A DNA stretch of 64,000 nt, taken from Pseudoxanthomonas wuyuanensis. GTDB lineage: Bacteria; Pseudomonadota; Gammaproteobacteria; Xanthomonadales; Xanthomonadaceae. Every line of letters starts with the position of its first letter. Positions within the stretch are counted from its first letter, which is position 1. Positions 36,219 to 45,878 of this stretch are shown here, in pieces. The translations under genes were made by a program, and so were the position numbers. Below the pieces are notes generated by a model. It searched no databases, was not told where the DNA came from, and saw nothing but the letters and a program-made list of their open reading frames with translations. The stretch covers positions 62,001 to 126,000 of the forward strand of contig NZ_OCND01000008.1 of NCBI RefSeq assembly GCF_900215535.1, given 5' to 3'.

Positions 36219-38720
36219 TTAACCCTGCAGCTCCCGCAACGTCACCGATGGCGGCACATCCAGCACCTTGCGGGTGGCGAACAGGCCGGCGGCCAGCGCC
36301 GCCAGCGTGCCCAGCCCGCCGCCGACAGCGGCCAGCTGCCAATTGGCCTGCCAGGGCAGATCGAAGACCCGGGTGGCGATGACGCCTGCCAGCACCGAGG
36401 CTGCGATGGCCGCCACCAGTCCGGACAGCAAACCGATCGCGGCGAACTCCGAAGCCTGCGCCAGCCGCAGTTGCCGGCGGCTGCCGCCGAGCACGCGCAT
36501 CACTCCGCCTTCCAGCAGGCGCTCGTCCTGGCTGGCGCTGATCGCCGCCAACAGCACCAGCACGCCGGCCAGCAGCGAAAACCAGAACACCACCTGCACC
36601 ACGGTCGAGACCTGATCGGCGGTGCTGCGTACCTGCTTCAGCACCGCATCGACATCGATGACCGAAAGGTTGGGGAATTGCCCGACCAGTTCGCGGGTGA
36701 ACGTGGTGCGTTCCGGCGGCACGCTGACCGCGGTGATGTAGCTGGCCGGATAGCCGTCCAGCGAGCCCGGCGAGGCGACCACGAAGAAGTTGGGCCGGAA
36801 GCTCTCCCAGTCCACGCTGCGCAGGCTGGTGATGCGGCCTTCGAATGTCTGCCCGGCGATATCGAAGGCGATACGATCGCCCAGCTTCCAGTCCAGCGAT
36901 TCGGCAAAACCCTCCTCCACCGACAGCTCCGGCGAGGACGGCACCCGATCGCCCCAGAACTCGCCGGCGGTCACCACATTGTCCGCGCGCAGTTCGCTGA
37001 CCACCGACAGGTTGAACTCGCGGTCGGCGCGGCGCTGGCGCTGTGGATCTTCGCCTTCGTAGTCGGCGGCGCTGACCGGTTGGCCGTTCCGTTCGATCAG
37101 ACGGCCGCGGATCATCGGGAACAGCGCCGGCTCGCCCAGGCCCTGCGCCTGCATGAACTCGCGCACCGGCTGCAGCTGATCCTGCTGCACATTGATGATG
37201 AAGCGGTTGGGCGCGTCGGCCGCCAACGCCAGCTGCCAGCGGTCCAGCAGATCGGTGCGCACGAACGTCAGCAGCAGCAATGCCATCAACCCCAGCCCCA
37301 GCGCGGAAATCTGCGCGATGCTGGTGCCGGCGCGGCGGCTGACATTGGCCAGCCCGTAGCGCAGGCTGCCGCGCAGGCGCGAACGCAGGCGCCGCACCGC
37401 CACGATCAGCAACCAAGCCAGCCCGGCCAATACCGCCAGGGTGATGGCAATGCCGGCCAGCATCGCGGTGCCCAGCACCGCCGAACCGGCCTTCCACCAC
37501 AGCAGCGCCGCCAGCCCGACGAATCCCGCCAGCGCCACCAGCCAGGCGCTGGGTTCGGTCGGGTCCAGGTCGCGCCGCAGCACGCGCAACGCCGGCACCC
37601 GGCGCAGCGCCAGCACCGGCGGCGCACCGAATGCCAGCAGCACGATCAGACCCACGCCGTAGCCCTGCAGCGCCGGCAACCAACCGGCGGCGGGAATGGA
37701 AATCTTCATCGCCTGCTGCAACCAGCCGCCGATCGCCCACTGCAGCGCGAACGCGATCGCCACGCCGACCGTGCAGGCGGCAAGCCCCAGCAGGATCAGT
37801 TCGCCAACATGAATCCCGACCAGCGTGCGCTGGCTGGCGCCCAGGCAGCGCATCACCGCAGTGCCGGACAGATGCCGCTCGCTGTGCCGGCGCGCGGCCA
37901 TGGCCACGGCCACCGCCGCCAGCACCACCGACACCAGCGCCGCCAGTCCGAGGAAACGGCCGGCGCGGTCCAATGCCGAGCGCACTTCCGGACGCGCGTC
38001 CTGGATCGTTTCCAGCCGCTGCCCGCGCGCCAGCGCATCGCGCGCGGTGGCGGTGAAGGTTTCCACCGCATCGGCATCGCCGGCCACCACCAGCCGGTAG
38101 CGGATGCGGCTGCCTTCCTGCACCAGGCCGGTGGCCGGCAGATCGGCCAGATTGAGGAATACCTTGGGCGCGACGTTGAAATAGTCCAGCGCCGCATCCG
38201 GCTCCTGCGTCACCAGCGCAGTCAGCCGCAACTGCGACGTGCCGATGCCGATGCTGTCGCCCAGCCTGGCGCCCAGCGTATCGGCGCCGGCCTGGCTCAT
38301 CCACAGCGTACCCGGCGCGGGAACGCCGGCGGCATCGCGTTCGCTGCCGGCATCGCTGTCGATGACGCGGAAACTGCCTCGCAGCGGGAATCCTTCGCCC
38401 AGCGCGCGCAGATCGCCCAGCCGTAGTTCCTCGCCGGCGCGAATCATGCTGGGGAATTCCTGCGTCTGGGTCACGCGCAATCCGGGCGCGCCGGCGGCAT
38501 CGCGCACTGCGCCGGCGATGGGCGCATCGCCGCGGATCACCACATCGCCGCCCAGCAACCGGTTGGCTTCGATGGCCAGCGCGCGCTCGGCGCGGTCGGT
38601 GACGAAACCCACCGCGGTCACCGCCACCACCGCCAGCACCAGTGCGGCAAACAGGATGCGGATGTCGCCGGCCGCCAGATCGCGGCGCAGTTGCCGCCAG
38701 GCCAGAGCCAGGATCCTCAT
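36219..38720 (-). CDS. ABC transporter permease, FtsX/YbbP type
   Basis: The 833-residue protein has an N-terminal membrane helix ([15 protein letters not shown], then LFAALVLAVVAVTAVGF), a large extracytoplasmic region and two FtsX-like blocks of membrane helices (about 255-470 and 700-833), the layout of E. coli YbbP. With the adjacent ATPase it forms a MacB-like mechanotransmission or lipid-handling ABC system of uncertain substrate. The start overlaps the ATPase stop by 4 bp. The group ybbP-ybbA next to divergent tesA is conserved across proteobacteria. Confidence 0.88.
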   Translation of the reverse strand: MRILALAWRQLRRDLAAGDIRILFAALVLAVVAVTAVGFVTDRAERALAIEANRLLGGDVVIRGDAPIAGAVRDAAGAPGLRVTQTQEFPSMIRAGEELRLGDLRALGEGFPLRGSFRVIDSDAGSERDAAGVPAPGTLWMSQAGADTLGARLGDSIGIGTSQLRLTALVTQEPDAALDYFNVAPKVFLNLADLPATGLVQEGSRIRYRLVVAGDADAVETFTATARDALARGQRLETIQDARPEVRSALDRAGRFLGLAALVSVVLAAVAVAMAARRHSERHLSGTAVMRCLGASQRTLVGIHVGELILLGLAACTVGVAIAFALQWAIGGWLQQAMKISIPAAGWLPALQGYGVGLIVLLAFGAPPVLALRRVPALRVLRRDLDPTEPSAWLVALAGFVGLAALLWWKAGSAVLGTAMLAGIAITLAVLAGLAWLLIVAVRRLRSRLRGSLRYGLANVSRRAGTSIAQISALGLGLMALLLLTFVRTDLLDRWQLALAADAPNRFIINVQQDQLQPVREFMQAQGLGEPALFPMIRGRLIERNGQPVSAADYEGEDPQRQRRADREFNLSVVSELRADNVVTAGEFWGDRVPSSPELSVEEGFAESLDWKLGDRIAFDIAGQTFEGRITSLRSVDWESFRPNFFVVASPGSLDGYPASYITAVSVPPERTTFTRELVGQFPNLSVIDVDAVLKQVRSTADQVSTVVQVVFWFSLLAGVLVLLAAISASQDERLLEGGVMRVLGGSRRQLRLAQASEFAAIGLLSGLVAAIAASVLAGVIATRVFDLPWQANWQLAAVGGGLGTLAALAAGLFATRKVLDVPPSVTLRELQG

Positions 38721-39448
38721 GCGGGAACATCCGCGGCCGGTACCAGTCGACCGCTGTCCAACCGCAACACATGCCGGCAGCGTACCGCCAGGTGTTCGTC
38801 ATGAGTGACCAGCACCAGCGTGGTACCGCTTTCGGCGTTCAACGCGAACAGCAGCTCGATGATCGCCTGCCCGGTGTGGGTATCCAGGTTGCCGGTCGGT
38901 TCGTCGGCAAACAGCAGCGACGGCCGGGTCACGAAGGCGCGTGCCAGCGCCACCCGTTGCTGTTCGCCGCCGGACAGCTGGCGCGGATAGTGCCCCAGCC
39001 GTTGCGACAACCCCACCTTGTCCAGGATTTGCCGCGCCGGAGTCTGCGCGTCGGCATCGCCGCGCAGCTCCAGCGGCAGCATCACGTTCTCCAATGCGGT
39101 CAGCGACGGCAACAGCTGGAAGCTCTGGAACACGAAGCCGACCTTGTCGCCGCGTATCCGCGCGCGTCCGTCCTCGTCCAGCGCAGACAGGGTTTCGCCA
39201 TCCAGTACCACCGTACCGCTGCTGGGCGCGTCCAATCCCGCCAGCAACGACAGCAGCGTGCTCTTGCCCGAGCCGGAGGCGCCGACGATGGCAACGGTAT
39301 CGCCATGCTCGATGCGGAAACCGATGCCATCCAGGATGGTCAACTCGCCACCGGGCAACGGCACGCGTTTGCCCAATGCCGACACCTGCAGCGCCGGGTT
39401 CACCGGCGGTTGGGGAAGTTCAGTGCGCAGCCCGCTTGAATCGGCCAT
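38717..39448 (-). CDS. ABC transporter ATP-binding protein, YbbA type
   Basis: The 243-residue ATPase has Walker [10 protein letters not shown] (56-64), signature LSGGEQQR, Walker B LLFADEPT and the H-loop LVTHDE. It is closest in layout to YbbA/LolD-like ATPases that work with FtsX-type permeases. I start at [13 protein letters not shown] (39448), preceded by AGAGGA. It is translationally coupled to the permease downstream and divergent from tesA by 48 bp. Confidence 0.93.
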   Translation of the reverse strand: MADSSGLRTELPQPPVNPALQVSALGKRVPLPGGELTILDGIGFRIEHGDTVAIVGASGSGKSTLLSLLAGLDAPSSGTVVLDGETLSALDEDGRARIRGDKVGFVFQSFQLLPSLTALENVMLPLELRGDADAQTPARQILDKVGLSQRLGHYPRQLSGGEQQRVALARAFVTRPSLLFADEPTGNLDTHTGQAIIELLFALNAESGTTLVLVTHDEHLAVRCRHVLRLDSGRLVPAADVPA

Positions 39449-39496
39449 GATGTTCCTCTGGTTATTTTCCCAATCATCATCGGGAGAACGGATTAA

Positions 39497-40189
39497 ATGT
39501 TCTTTAATAAACTTCGGTATGGGGGCAACCGCGCCCGCGTGCAATGTGCCATTGGTTGGCTGGCGCTGGTCCTGCTTGCGCTGGCCGCGCTGCCGGCCAT
39601 GGCGCAGACCGCTGCGGCTGCCGCCGCCGCCACCGCGCCGGCCCGCACCATTCTGGTGATGGGCGATTCGCTCTCGGCCGCCTACGGCCTGTCGGCCTCG
39701 CAGGGCTGGGTGGCGTTGACCGCCGAACGCGTAAGCCGGACCAAGCCCGGCTGGCGCGTGGTCAACGCCAGCATCAGCGGCGAAACCACGGCCGGCGGCG
39801 CATCGCGTATCGCTGCCGAACTGCAGCGGCACCGCCCGGCGGTAGTGGTGATCGAACTGGGCGCCAACGACGGCCTGCGCGGGCTTTCGCTGCAACAGAG
39901 CCGGGCCAATCTGGACAGGATGATCCAGGCCGCGCAATCGGCCAAGGCGCGCGTGCTGCTGATCGGCATGCGCATCCCGCCCAACTATGGTCCGGACTAC
40001 ACCCGCGGGTTCGAGGAAAACTTCACGGCCCTGGCCAAGCAGCGCCAGGTCGCGCTGCTGCCGTTTCTGCTGGAACCGGTGGCGCTGGACCGCGATGCCT
40101 TCCAGGCCGACAACCTGCACCCGGTGGCCAGCGCGCAGCCGAAGCTGCGCGATCACGTATGGAAGGCGCTGGAACCGCTGCTGAACTGA
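39497..40189 (+). CDS. tesA: GDSL-family arylesterase / lysophospholipase TesA
   Basis: The 230-residue protein has a signal peptide (about 18-37, ending AMAQ) and SGNH-hydrolase blocks: VMGDSLSAAYGL with nucleophile S58, GAND, and DNLHP with the catalytic Asp/His. TesA is a periplasmic esterase, thioesterase and lysophospholipase. It stands divergently from the YbbA/YbbP genes as in many gammaproteobacteria. An alanine-rich linker follows the signal peptide. Confidence 0.93.
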   Translation: MFFNKLRYGGNRARVQCAIGWLALVLLALAALPAMAQTAAAAAAATAPARTILVMGDSLSAAYGLSASQGWVALTAERVSRTKPGWRVVNASISGETTAGGASRIAAELQRHRPAVVVIELGANDGLRGLSLQQSRANLDRMIQAAQSAKARVLLIGMRIPPNYGPDYTRGFEENFTALAKQRQVALLPFLLEPVALDRDAFQADNLHPVASAQPKLRDHVWKALEPLLN

Positions 40190-40319
40190 ACGCGCCGTAG
40201 GATTTTTCCTACACGATGATGCGGGCTCTCCCTAATGTGATTTCCGGCACATGCGGTCAGGCTATCCCCACCGCGCGAGCTCCCGTTCCTGGGCCTCGTA
40301 CCGTAGGAGAGGGAAAACC

Positions 40320-40529
40320 ATGTCACGTCTTCTGTTTACCATCGCCGCCCGGACCAGCGGCTGGCAGCTGTATGAGGGCGAGCATGGCCGCTCGTGGTTC
40401 GAGCACCTGGGCGATGCCCGCGAGAACGCCAAGCTGTTGGCCGCCACGCTGCATGAGCATCACGGCATCCCCACCGCGGTGGTGATGGACATGGGCCGCG
40501 AATCGGTGCTGCTGGCCCGGCACGGCTGA
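40320..40529 (+). CDS. Small conserved protein, DUF2188-like
   Basis: The 69-residue cytosolic protein starts MSRLLFTIAARTSGWQLYEG and reads like a short DUF2188 domain (strand, strand with W, helix DARENAKLLAATLHEHH, final strands). AGAGGGA is placed well before the ATG at 40320. Function is unknown. It is monocistronic, with a long untranslated 5-prime region of about 130 nt after tesA. Confidence 0.65.
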   Translation: MSRLLFTIAARTSGWQLYEGEHGRSWFEHLGDARENAKLLAATLHEHHGIPTAVVMDMGRESVLLARHG

Positions 40530-40763
40530 GGATCCGTCCAAGGCCCCGCTGCGCTTGCCATCCGGCGCGCCGTGCCCCGGGTGCCGATGTCCCCGCAGGT
40601 ACACCTGCGCGCTCTGCCATTACCTACGCTCTGCGCGCAGCCAGCCTCGCCTGGCTGCGCATGCGACAGGGGTTGAACAGGTCCCGGGGCAGTCCGACGG
40701 GCTGCTGTCCGCTGTCTTCCCGGGCATGCCATCATCGGCGCATCGGCTACGGAGCGATTGGCG

Positions 40764-41261
40764 ATGGGCAAACAGGCATTCGAGGCATCGCTGGCGGAAG
40801 GCCGCCATCGCGATCTGGCACGCATGGCGGGCGACTGGTCCGGCAGCTTCCGGTTATGGTTCACGCCCGACGAACCGGCCTGCGAGGCGCCGCAGCGCGG
40901 CCGCATCCGTTCCGTGCTGGGCGGGCGCTTCCTGCTGCACGAGTATGAGAGCCGTTTCAACGACGAACCGATCGAGGGCATCGCGCTATACGGTTTCCAC
41001 CTGGACGAGAACGCGTGGCAGACCGCGTGGGTGGAGAGCTTCGGCACCGGCACGCAACTGATGTTCTGCGCGGGTTCCGGCGACGACCCGCGCCTGAATG
41101 TGCTGGGCAGCTATGGCGACGGCCAGGGCGGTCCGCCCTGGGGCTGGCGCACGCGGCTTGAACAACCGGACGACGACACGCTGGTCATCACCATGTTCAA
41201 CATCACGCCCGCGGGCGAAGAAGCCAAGGCGGTGGAAACCCGCTATCGCCGTATCGGATAA
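40764..41261 (+). CDS. DUF1579 family protein
   Basis: The 165-residue protein has the DUF1579 pattern: MAGDWSGSFRLWF near the start, LGGRFLLHEYES, GIALYGFHLDENAWQTAWVES and a C-terminal MFNITPAGEEAKAVETRY. The fold is a calycin-like barrel and function is unknown. GGAG lies 9 nt before the ATG at 40764. A REP pair follows the gene. Confidence 0.8.
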   Translation: MGKQAFEASLAEGRHRDLARMAGDWSGSFRLWFTPDEPACEAPQRGRIRSVLGGRFLLHEYESRFNDEPIEGIALYGFHLDENAWQTAWVESFGTGTQLMFCAGSGDDPRLNVLGSYGDGQGGPPWGWRTRLEQPDDDTLVITMFNITPAGEEAKAVETRYRRIG

Positions 41262-41366
41262 GAACACCCACGGATCCGCTTCAGCTGCCGACGCACCCCG
41301 CCGTGCATGGCCGCTGCGCGGGGAACTTGGCCCGGCCTGCTCGGATCTCCGCATTCCAATCTGTCC

Positions 41367-41455
41367 TTGTAGGAGCGACGTAAGTCGCGACTGCGCCACG
41401 CTAGCCATCATTGACCGCTAGCGGAATGCGGTCGCGACTCACGTCGCTCCTACAA
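41367..41455. repeat. Inverted pair of REP elements
   Basis: TTGTAGGAGCGACGTAAGTC (41367-41386, extended to 41391) faces its near-exact complement (41431-41455, GTCGCGACTCACGTCGCTCC onward). It lies in the convergent gap between the DUF1579 and DsbA-like genes. Confidence 0.85.
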
Positions 41456-41475
41456 GCAAGCGGCCCGGCTCGGCA

Positions 41476-42138
41476 TCAGGCGGATGCGGCGATACCCGAC
41501 AGCTGCCGCAATGCCTGTTCGAATACTTCGACCGGCTGCCCGCCCTGCACCAGGTGACGGCCGTTGAAGATCACCGACGGCACCGCCTGAATGCCTTGCT
41601 GGCGATAGAAAGCCTCCTGCGCGCGCACCGCGTCGGCGTAGTCGTCCGCGGCCAGGACGGCACGGGCGCGGGCGCCATCGAGCCCGGCATGTTCGGCCAC
41701 CGCCGCCAGCACCTGGTGCGAAGACACATCTTCGCCTTCGGTGAAATACGCGCGCAGCAGGGCATGCTTCAACGCACGCTGCCGGGCAGCGCCCTGCTCG
41801 CCGGCCCAATGCAGCAGGCGATGGGCATCGAAGGTGTTGTAGATGCGGCGCCGGCGGTCCATATCGAAGACGAACCCCAATGCCAGGCCGCGGACGCGAA
41901 TGGCTTCGCCGTTCTGAGCGACCTGAGCTTCGGCGATGCCGTACTTGCGGGTCAGATGTTCGGTGACATCCTCGCCTTCGGCCGCCATCTGCGGGTTGAG
42001 CTCGAACGGCTGGAAGTGCAGCTCCACCTGCAGGTCATCGCCGACCCGCGCGATGGCCTGTTCCAGCGCACTCAGGCCGACGGCGCACCAGGGGCAGACC
42101 ACATCGGAAACGAAATCGATTTTGACGGACTGCGGCAT
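41476..42138 (-). CDS. DsbA-family oxidoreductase, FrnE-like
   Basis: The 220-residue protein has a thioredoxin fold with the active-site CPWC at 15-18 and the sequence FQPFELNPQMAAEGED typical of FrnE-like proteins. There is no signal peptide, so it is cytoplasmic. FrnE-type enzymes are disulfide isomerases or oxidoreductases linked to oxidative stress in some bacteria. It is on the same strand as the aldo-keto reductase, 54 bp downstream of it. Confidence 0.88.
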   Translation of the reverse strand: MPQSVKIDFVSDVVCPWCAVGLSALEQAIARVGDDLQVELHFQPFELNPQMAAEGEDVTEHLTRKYGIAEAQVAQNGEAIRVRGLALGFVFDMDRRRRIYNTFDAHRLLHWAGEQGAARQRALKHALLRAYFTEGEDVSSHQVLAAVAEHAGLDGARARAVLAADDYADAVRAQEAFYRQQGIQAVPSVIFNGRHLVQGGQPVEVFEQALRQLSGIAASA

Positions 42139-42192
42139 CGGAAGTTTCCGGTAGTAAGTGGTAGCCGATGAGGATCGGCGGCGATTCGAACA

Positions 42193-43227
42193 TCACACCG
42201 GCGTGGGATTGCGGTACTTGAAGCCGGCCTGATGCCAGTACGGATACGGTTTGGTGACCGCGCTGGCGGCGTCCAGCCTGGCCACCTGCCCGGGCGTCAG
42301 GTTCCAACCCACCGCACCCAGGTTCTGCTTCAGTTGCTCCTCGTTGCGCGCGCCGATCACCACGGTCGACACGGTGGGACGCTGCAGCAGCCAGTTCAAT
42401 GCGATCTGCGGCAGCGTCCTGCCGGTCTCGGCGGCGATTTCGTCCAACGCATCGACGACGCGATAGAGATGCTCTTCATTCACCGGCGGGCCGGATTCGA
42501 TGCTGGCGGCCGAATGCAGGCGACTGGTTTCCGGCAGCGGCTGGCCGCGGCGGATCTTGCCGGTCAGGCGGCCCCAGCCCAGCGGGCTCCATACCACCGC
42601 GCCGACGCCCTGGTCGGCGGCCAGCGGCATCAGCTCCCATTCGTAGTCGCGGCCGATCAGCGAGTAGTAGGCCTGGTGCGCGACATAGCGCGACCAGCCG
42701 TAGCGGTCGGCCACCGCCAGCGACTTCATCAGGTGCCAGCCGGAGAAGTTGGATACGCCCAGGTAGCGCAGCTTGCCGGCGCGCACCAGATCGTTGAGCG
42801 TGGACAGCACTTCCTCGACCGGCGTGCGCGCGTCGAAACCGTGCAGCTGGAACAGATCGATGTAGTCGGTGCCTAGCCGCCTCAGCGCCGCATCCACCGC
42901 ATCGATCAGATGGTAGCGGGAGGAGCCGACCTGGTTCTCGCCATCGCCGAAGCGGAAGGTCGCCTTGGTCGAAACGATCAGCGAATCGCGCGGCCTGCCC
43001 TTGATGGCCTCGCCCAGAATCGATTCGGCCGCACCCTTGGAATAGACATCGGCGCTGTCGAACATGTTGAGGCCGGCATCCAGGCACAGATCGACCAGCC
43101 GGCGCGCTTCGGCCACATCGGTGCTGCCCCAGGCGCTGAACAGCGCGCCCTGGCCGCCGAACGTGCCGGTGCCGAGAGAGAGGACGGGAACGCGGAAGCC
43201 GGAGGCGCCAAGATAACGATGTTCCAT
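42193..43227 (-). CDS. Aldo-keto reductase
   Basis: The 344-residue protein is a TIM-barrel AKR with the catalytic tetrad in context: FDSADVYSKGAAE (Asp, Tyr), LIVSTKATF (Lys) and DLFQLHGFD (His). The C-terminal IGARNEEQLKQNLGA binds NADPH. It resembles the YajO/voltage-gated K channel beta branch. It reduces aldehydes or ketones. Nearby CMD, SDR and AraC-family genes suggest a detoxification cluster. Confidence 0.92.
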   Translation of the reverse strand: MEHRYLGASGFRVPVLSLGTGTFGGQGALFSAWGSTDVAEARRLVDLCLDAGLNMFDSADVYSKGAAESILGEAIKGRPRDSLIVSTKATFRFGDGENQVGSSRYHLIDAVDAALRRLGTDYIDLFQLHGFDARTPVEEVLSTLNDLVRAGKLRYLGVSNFSGWHLMKSLAVADRYGWSRYVAHQAYYSLIGRDYEWELMPLAADQGVGAVVWSPLGWGRLTGKIRRGQPLPETSRLHSAASIESGPPVNEEHLYRVVDALDEIAAETGRTLPQIALNWLLQRPTVSTVVIGARNEEQLKQNLGAVGWNLTPGQVARLDAASAVTKPYPYWHQAGFKYRNPTPV

Positions 43228-43390
43228 GATGCGGGATCCGAACGGGGGAGTGGGCTATTGCACCTCCGCCTGCGCATGCAGCGCAAGCGCGGGCGATGGA
43301 ATGCTCTGTTGTGGGGCCTCCGTTGCGCTCCAGCTTCTGCCAGGGTGATGCGACTCGCCCTCCGCTACGCCGACGCAGCGCGCCGGAGCC

Positions 43391-43870
43391 TCATTGTCGC
43401 GCGCTGTCCCGTCTACGCTCGGCGAACAGCTCGCTCAATGCCTGCGCCGCGTCGATCGCGCGCGGAAACCCGGCATGCACCGTCGTCAGGTAGACCACTT
43501 CCTTCAGCTCGTCCTCGCTGACGCCCAGGTTCAGCGCATAGCCGGCGTGGATCTTCAGATACGCCAGATTGCCCTGCGCGGCGAACGCCGACACCGTGAC
43601 CAGCTGGCGGGTGCGGGGATCCAGCACCGGACGGCCCCACACCTCACCCAGCGCATAACCGGCAATGGCATCGGCCAGGAAGGGGAATTCCCCGCGCAGC
43701 GCTTCCAGCGTCGGCTGCGGCTGGCCGGCATTGAGCGTGGCGACGATGGCCTCGCCGCGCTGAATGCGCTCGCTTTCAGGCGCCTGGGCGTGGGCGCTGC
43801 CGGCTGCGATCGCCACCACGGTGGCGGCGATCCGCCATTTCTTCAGGCTGGGTAGCTTGCTGGATTTCAT
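43391..43870 (-). CDS. Carboxymuconolactone decarboxylase-family protein with signal peptide
   Basis: The 159-residue protein begins with a signal peptide (KKWRIAATVVAIAAGSAHAQ) and contains the CMD fold: DPRTRQLVTVSAFAAQGN, AGYALNLGVSEDELKEVVYL and HAGFPRAIDAAQAL. The CxxC of AhpD-type peroxidase partners is absent, so it is not AhpD. Export to the periplasm is uncommon for this family. It sits between the aldo-keto reductase and the SDR gene on the same strand. Confidence 0.85.
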   Translation of the reverse strand: MKSSKLPSLKKWRIAATVVAIAAGSAHAQAPESERIQRGEAIVATLNAGQPQPTLEALRGEFPFLADAIAGYALGEVWGRPVLDPRTRQLVTVSAFAAQGNLAYLKIHAGYALNLGVSEDELKEVVYLTTVHAGFPRAIDAAQALSELFAERRRDSARQ

Positions 43871-43918
43871 CGTGACACCTCGTTCGCGGTGACGGCACGC
43901 CCGCAGCGGCTTGCCGGT

Positions 43919-44653
43919 TCAGTAGGCGCTGGCGGTCGGGCGGACGATGATTTCGCTGACGTCCACCTCATCCGGCTGCTCGATGGCATAGGCAATCGCG
44001 CGGGCGATCGCTTCGGCCGGGATGGCGGTCTTGCGGAATTCTTCCATGCCCTGCCTGGCAGCCGGGTCGGTGATGCTGTCGGCCAGCTCGGATGCGGTGA
44101 CGCCCGGCGAAATCACGGTGACGCGGATGTCCCGGCTTTCCTGGCGCAGGCCTTCGGAAATGGCCAGTACCGCGTACTTGGTCGCGCAGTAGACGGCGGC
44201 GGTGGGATAGACCGCGTGGCCGCCTATCGAGGACAGATTGACGAAATGGCCGCCGCCTTGCGCCTTCATCAGCGGAAGGCCGGCGGCGATGCCATGCAGC
44301 ACGCCGCGGATGTTGACGTCGATCATCCGGTTCCACTCGTCGATCTTCAGCGCATCCAGCACCGACAGCGGCATCACCCCGGCGTTGTTGACGACGACAT
44401 CGACGCGGCCGAACTGCTCCTGCGCGAATGCGATGAGATCCTGCACGTCTTCCAGCCGGGTCACATCGACCGCGCTGTAGCGGGCCTGTCCGCCCTGGGC
44501 CTGGATGTCCGCGGCCAGCTTCTGCAGGCGGTCGGTGCGGCGCGCGGCCAGTACGACGCGCGCACCGCGCTGCGCCAGCAGGCGTGCGGTGGCTTCGCCG
44601 ATGCCGCTGCTGGCACCGGTGACGACGACGACTTTTTCTTCGATTCCGGACAT
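43919..44653 (-). CDS. Short-chain dehydrogenase/reductase
   Basis: The 244-residue classical SDR has TGASSGIGEA for nucleotide binding, NNAG, and the catalytic Tyr-Lys in YCATKYAV. Start MSGIEEKVVVVTGASS at 44653. Arg residues after the second strand (LAARRTDRL) suggest NADPH. The substrate is unknown. It is divergent from the AraC-type regulator by about 206 bp and probably controlled by it. Confidence 0.92.
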   Translation of the reverse strand: MSGIEEKVVVVTGASSGIGEATARLLAQRGARVVLAARRTDRLQKLAADIQAQGGQARYSAVDVTRLEDVQDLIAFAQEQFGRVDVVVNNAGVMPLSVLDALKIDEWNRMIDVNIRGVLHGIAAGLPLMKAQGGGHFVNLSSIGGHAVYPTAAVYCATKYAVLAISEGLRQESRDIRVTVISPGVTASELADSITDPAARQGMEEFRKTAIPAEAIARAIAYAIEQPDEVDVSEIIVRPTASAY

Positions 44654-44859
44654 GATGATTTCTCGCGGGATGAGGCCGGCACGGAAGGCCGGCATGTGGC
44701 CAGTCTGCGGACGGCGCGGTCTTCGCCGATATCCGGTTCCTCCTCGGTTCTTGCCCGATCCTGCACGGCCCCCGGTTCCCCGCTTTTGGCTGCAATCTGC
44801 TGGCGTAGACTCGCCATCAGGGACAACCCCACCCCCAAGGCGGATTATCCGAGGAATCC

Positions 44860-45774
44860 ATGAGCACCGACGATCAAGGCTTATCGGCCAAGCGCGCCGA
44901 ACTGGCGGCGCTGATTGAACGATTCACCGACGGCGACGGCATCCACGAGACGCCCATCGAGGGCCTGCGGTTCGCGCGCATAGGCGCCCCCAGCGAACCC
45001 ATGCGCGGCGTGCAGGAGCCTTCGCTGTGCCTGATCGTGCAGGGCGCCAAGCAGGCCATGCTGGGCAACGAGATCTACGAATACGATGCTTCGCGCTATC
45101 TGGTCGCATCGGTGGATCTGCCGGTCACCGGCCGGGTCACCGTTGCCAGCCCGGAGATGCCTTACCTGTGTTTCGTGCTGAGGCTGTCGCCCGGCGACAT
45201 CGCCAGCCTGGTCACCCAGGCCGAGACTGCGTCGGCACCGCTGCCTCCGCCCTCCCGCGGCCTGTCCGTCAGCCAGTGCGACCCCGAGCTGCTGGACGCG
45301 GCGCTGCGTCTGACCCGCCTGCTGGGAGCGCCGCAGGACATTGCGCTGCTTGCGCCGCTGGTCATCCGCGAAATCCTGTACCGCCTGCTGCGCAGCGGAC
45401 AGGGCGGCATGCTGCGCCACATCAGCATCGCCGACAGCCAGGGCCATCGCGTGGCCAAGGCCATCGGCTGGCTGCGGCGCAACTTCCACCAGCCGCTGCG
45501 GATCGAGCACATCGCCCGCGAAGTGCATATGAGTCCTTCGGCGCTGCACCATCATTTCAAGGCCATCACCGCAATGAGCCCGTTGCAGTACCAGAAGCAG
45601 CTGCGCTTGCAGGAAGCGCGCCGGCTGATGCTCAGCGAAGTGCTGGACGCGGCCACCGCCAGCCACCGGGTCGGCTACGAAAGCCCTTCGCAGTTCAGCC
45701 GCGAATACAGCCGCATGTTCGGCGCGCCGCCGCTGCGCGATGTAGAGCGGTTGCGCAGCAGCGCTGCCGGATGA
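44860..45774 (+). CDS. AraC-family transcriptional regulator with AraC_N domain
   Basis: The 304-residue protein has an N-terminal cupin-like AraC_N domain (about 20-170, with SLCLIVQGAKQAMLG) and a C-terminal double HTH (about 200-300, MSPSALHHHFKAITAMSPLQYQK). Regulators of this subfamily (as YqhC) commonly sit beside aldehyde reductase genes and activate them. The divergent SDR, CMD and AKR genes fit that picture. GAGG precedes the ATG. Confidence 0.93.
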   Translation: MSTDDQGLSAKRAELAALIERFTDGDGIHETPIEGLRFARIGAPSEPMRGVQEPSLCLIVQGAKQAMLGNEIYEYDASRYLVASVDLPVTGRVTVASPEMPYLCFVLRLSPGDIASLVTQAETASAPLPPPSRGLSVSQCDPELLDAALRLTRLLGAPQDIALLAPLVIREILYRLLRSGQGGMLRHISIADSQGHRVAKAIGWLRRNFHQPLRIEHIAREVHMSPSALHHHFKAITAMSPLQYQKQLRLQEARRLMLSEVLDAATASHRVGYESPSQFSREYSRMFGAPPLRDVERLRSSAAG

Positions 45775-45878
45775 ATGCCGCCCAACGCGTTGCGGCCGCC
45801 AGGCCCGCAACGCGTTGCCGGGCGTATGGCGCGGGCGCAGAATCGGAGTCGGGCTTCAGGCAACGTGAGGAGACACCG

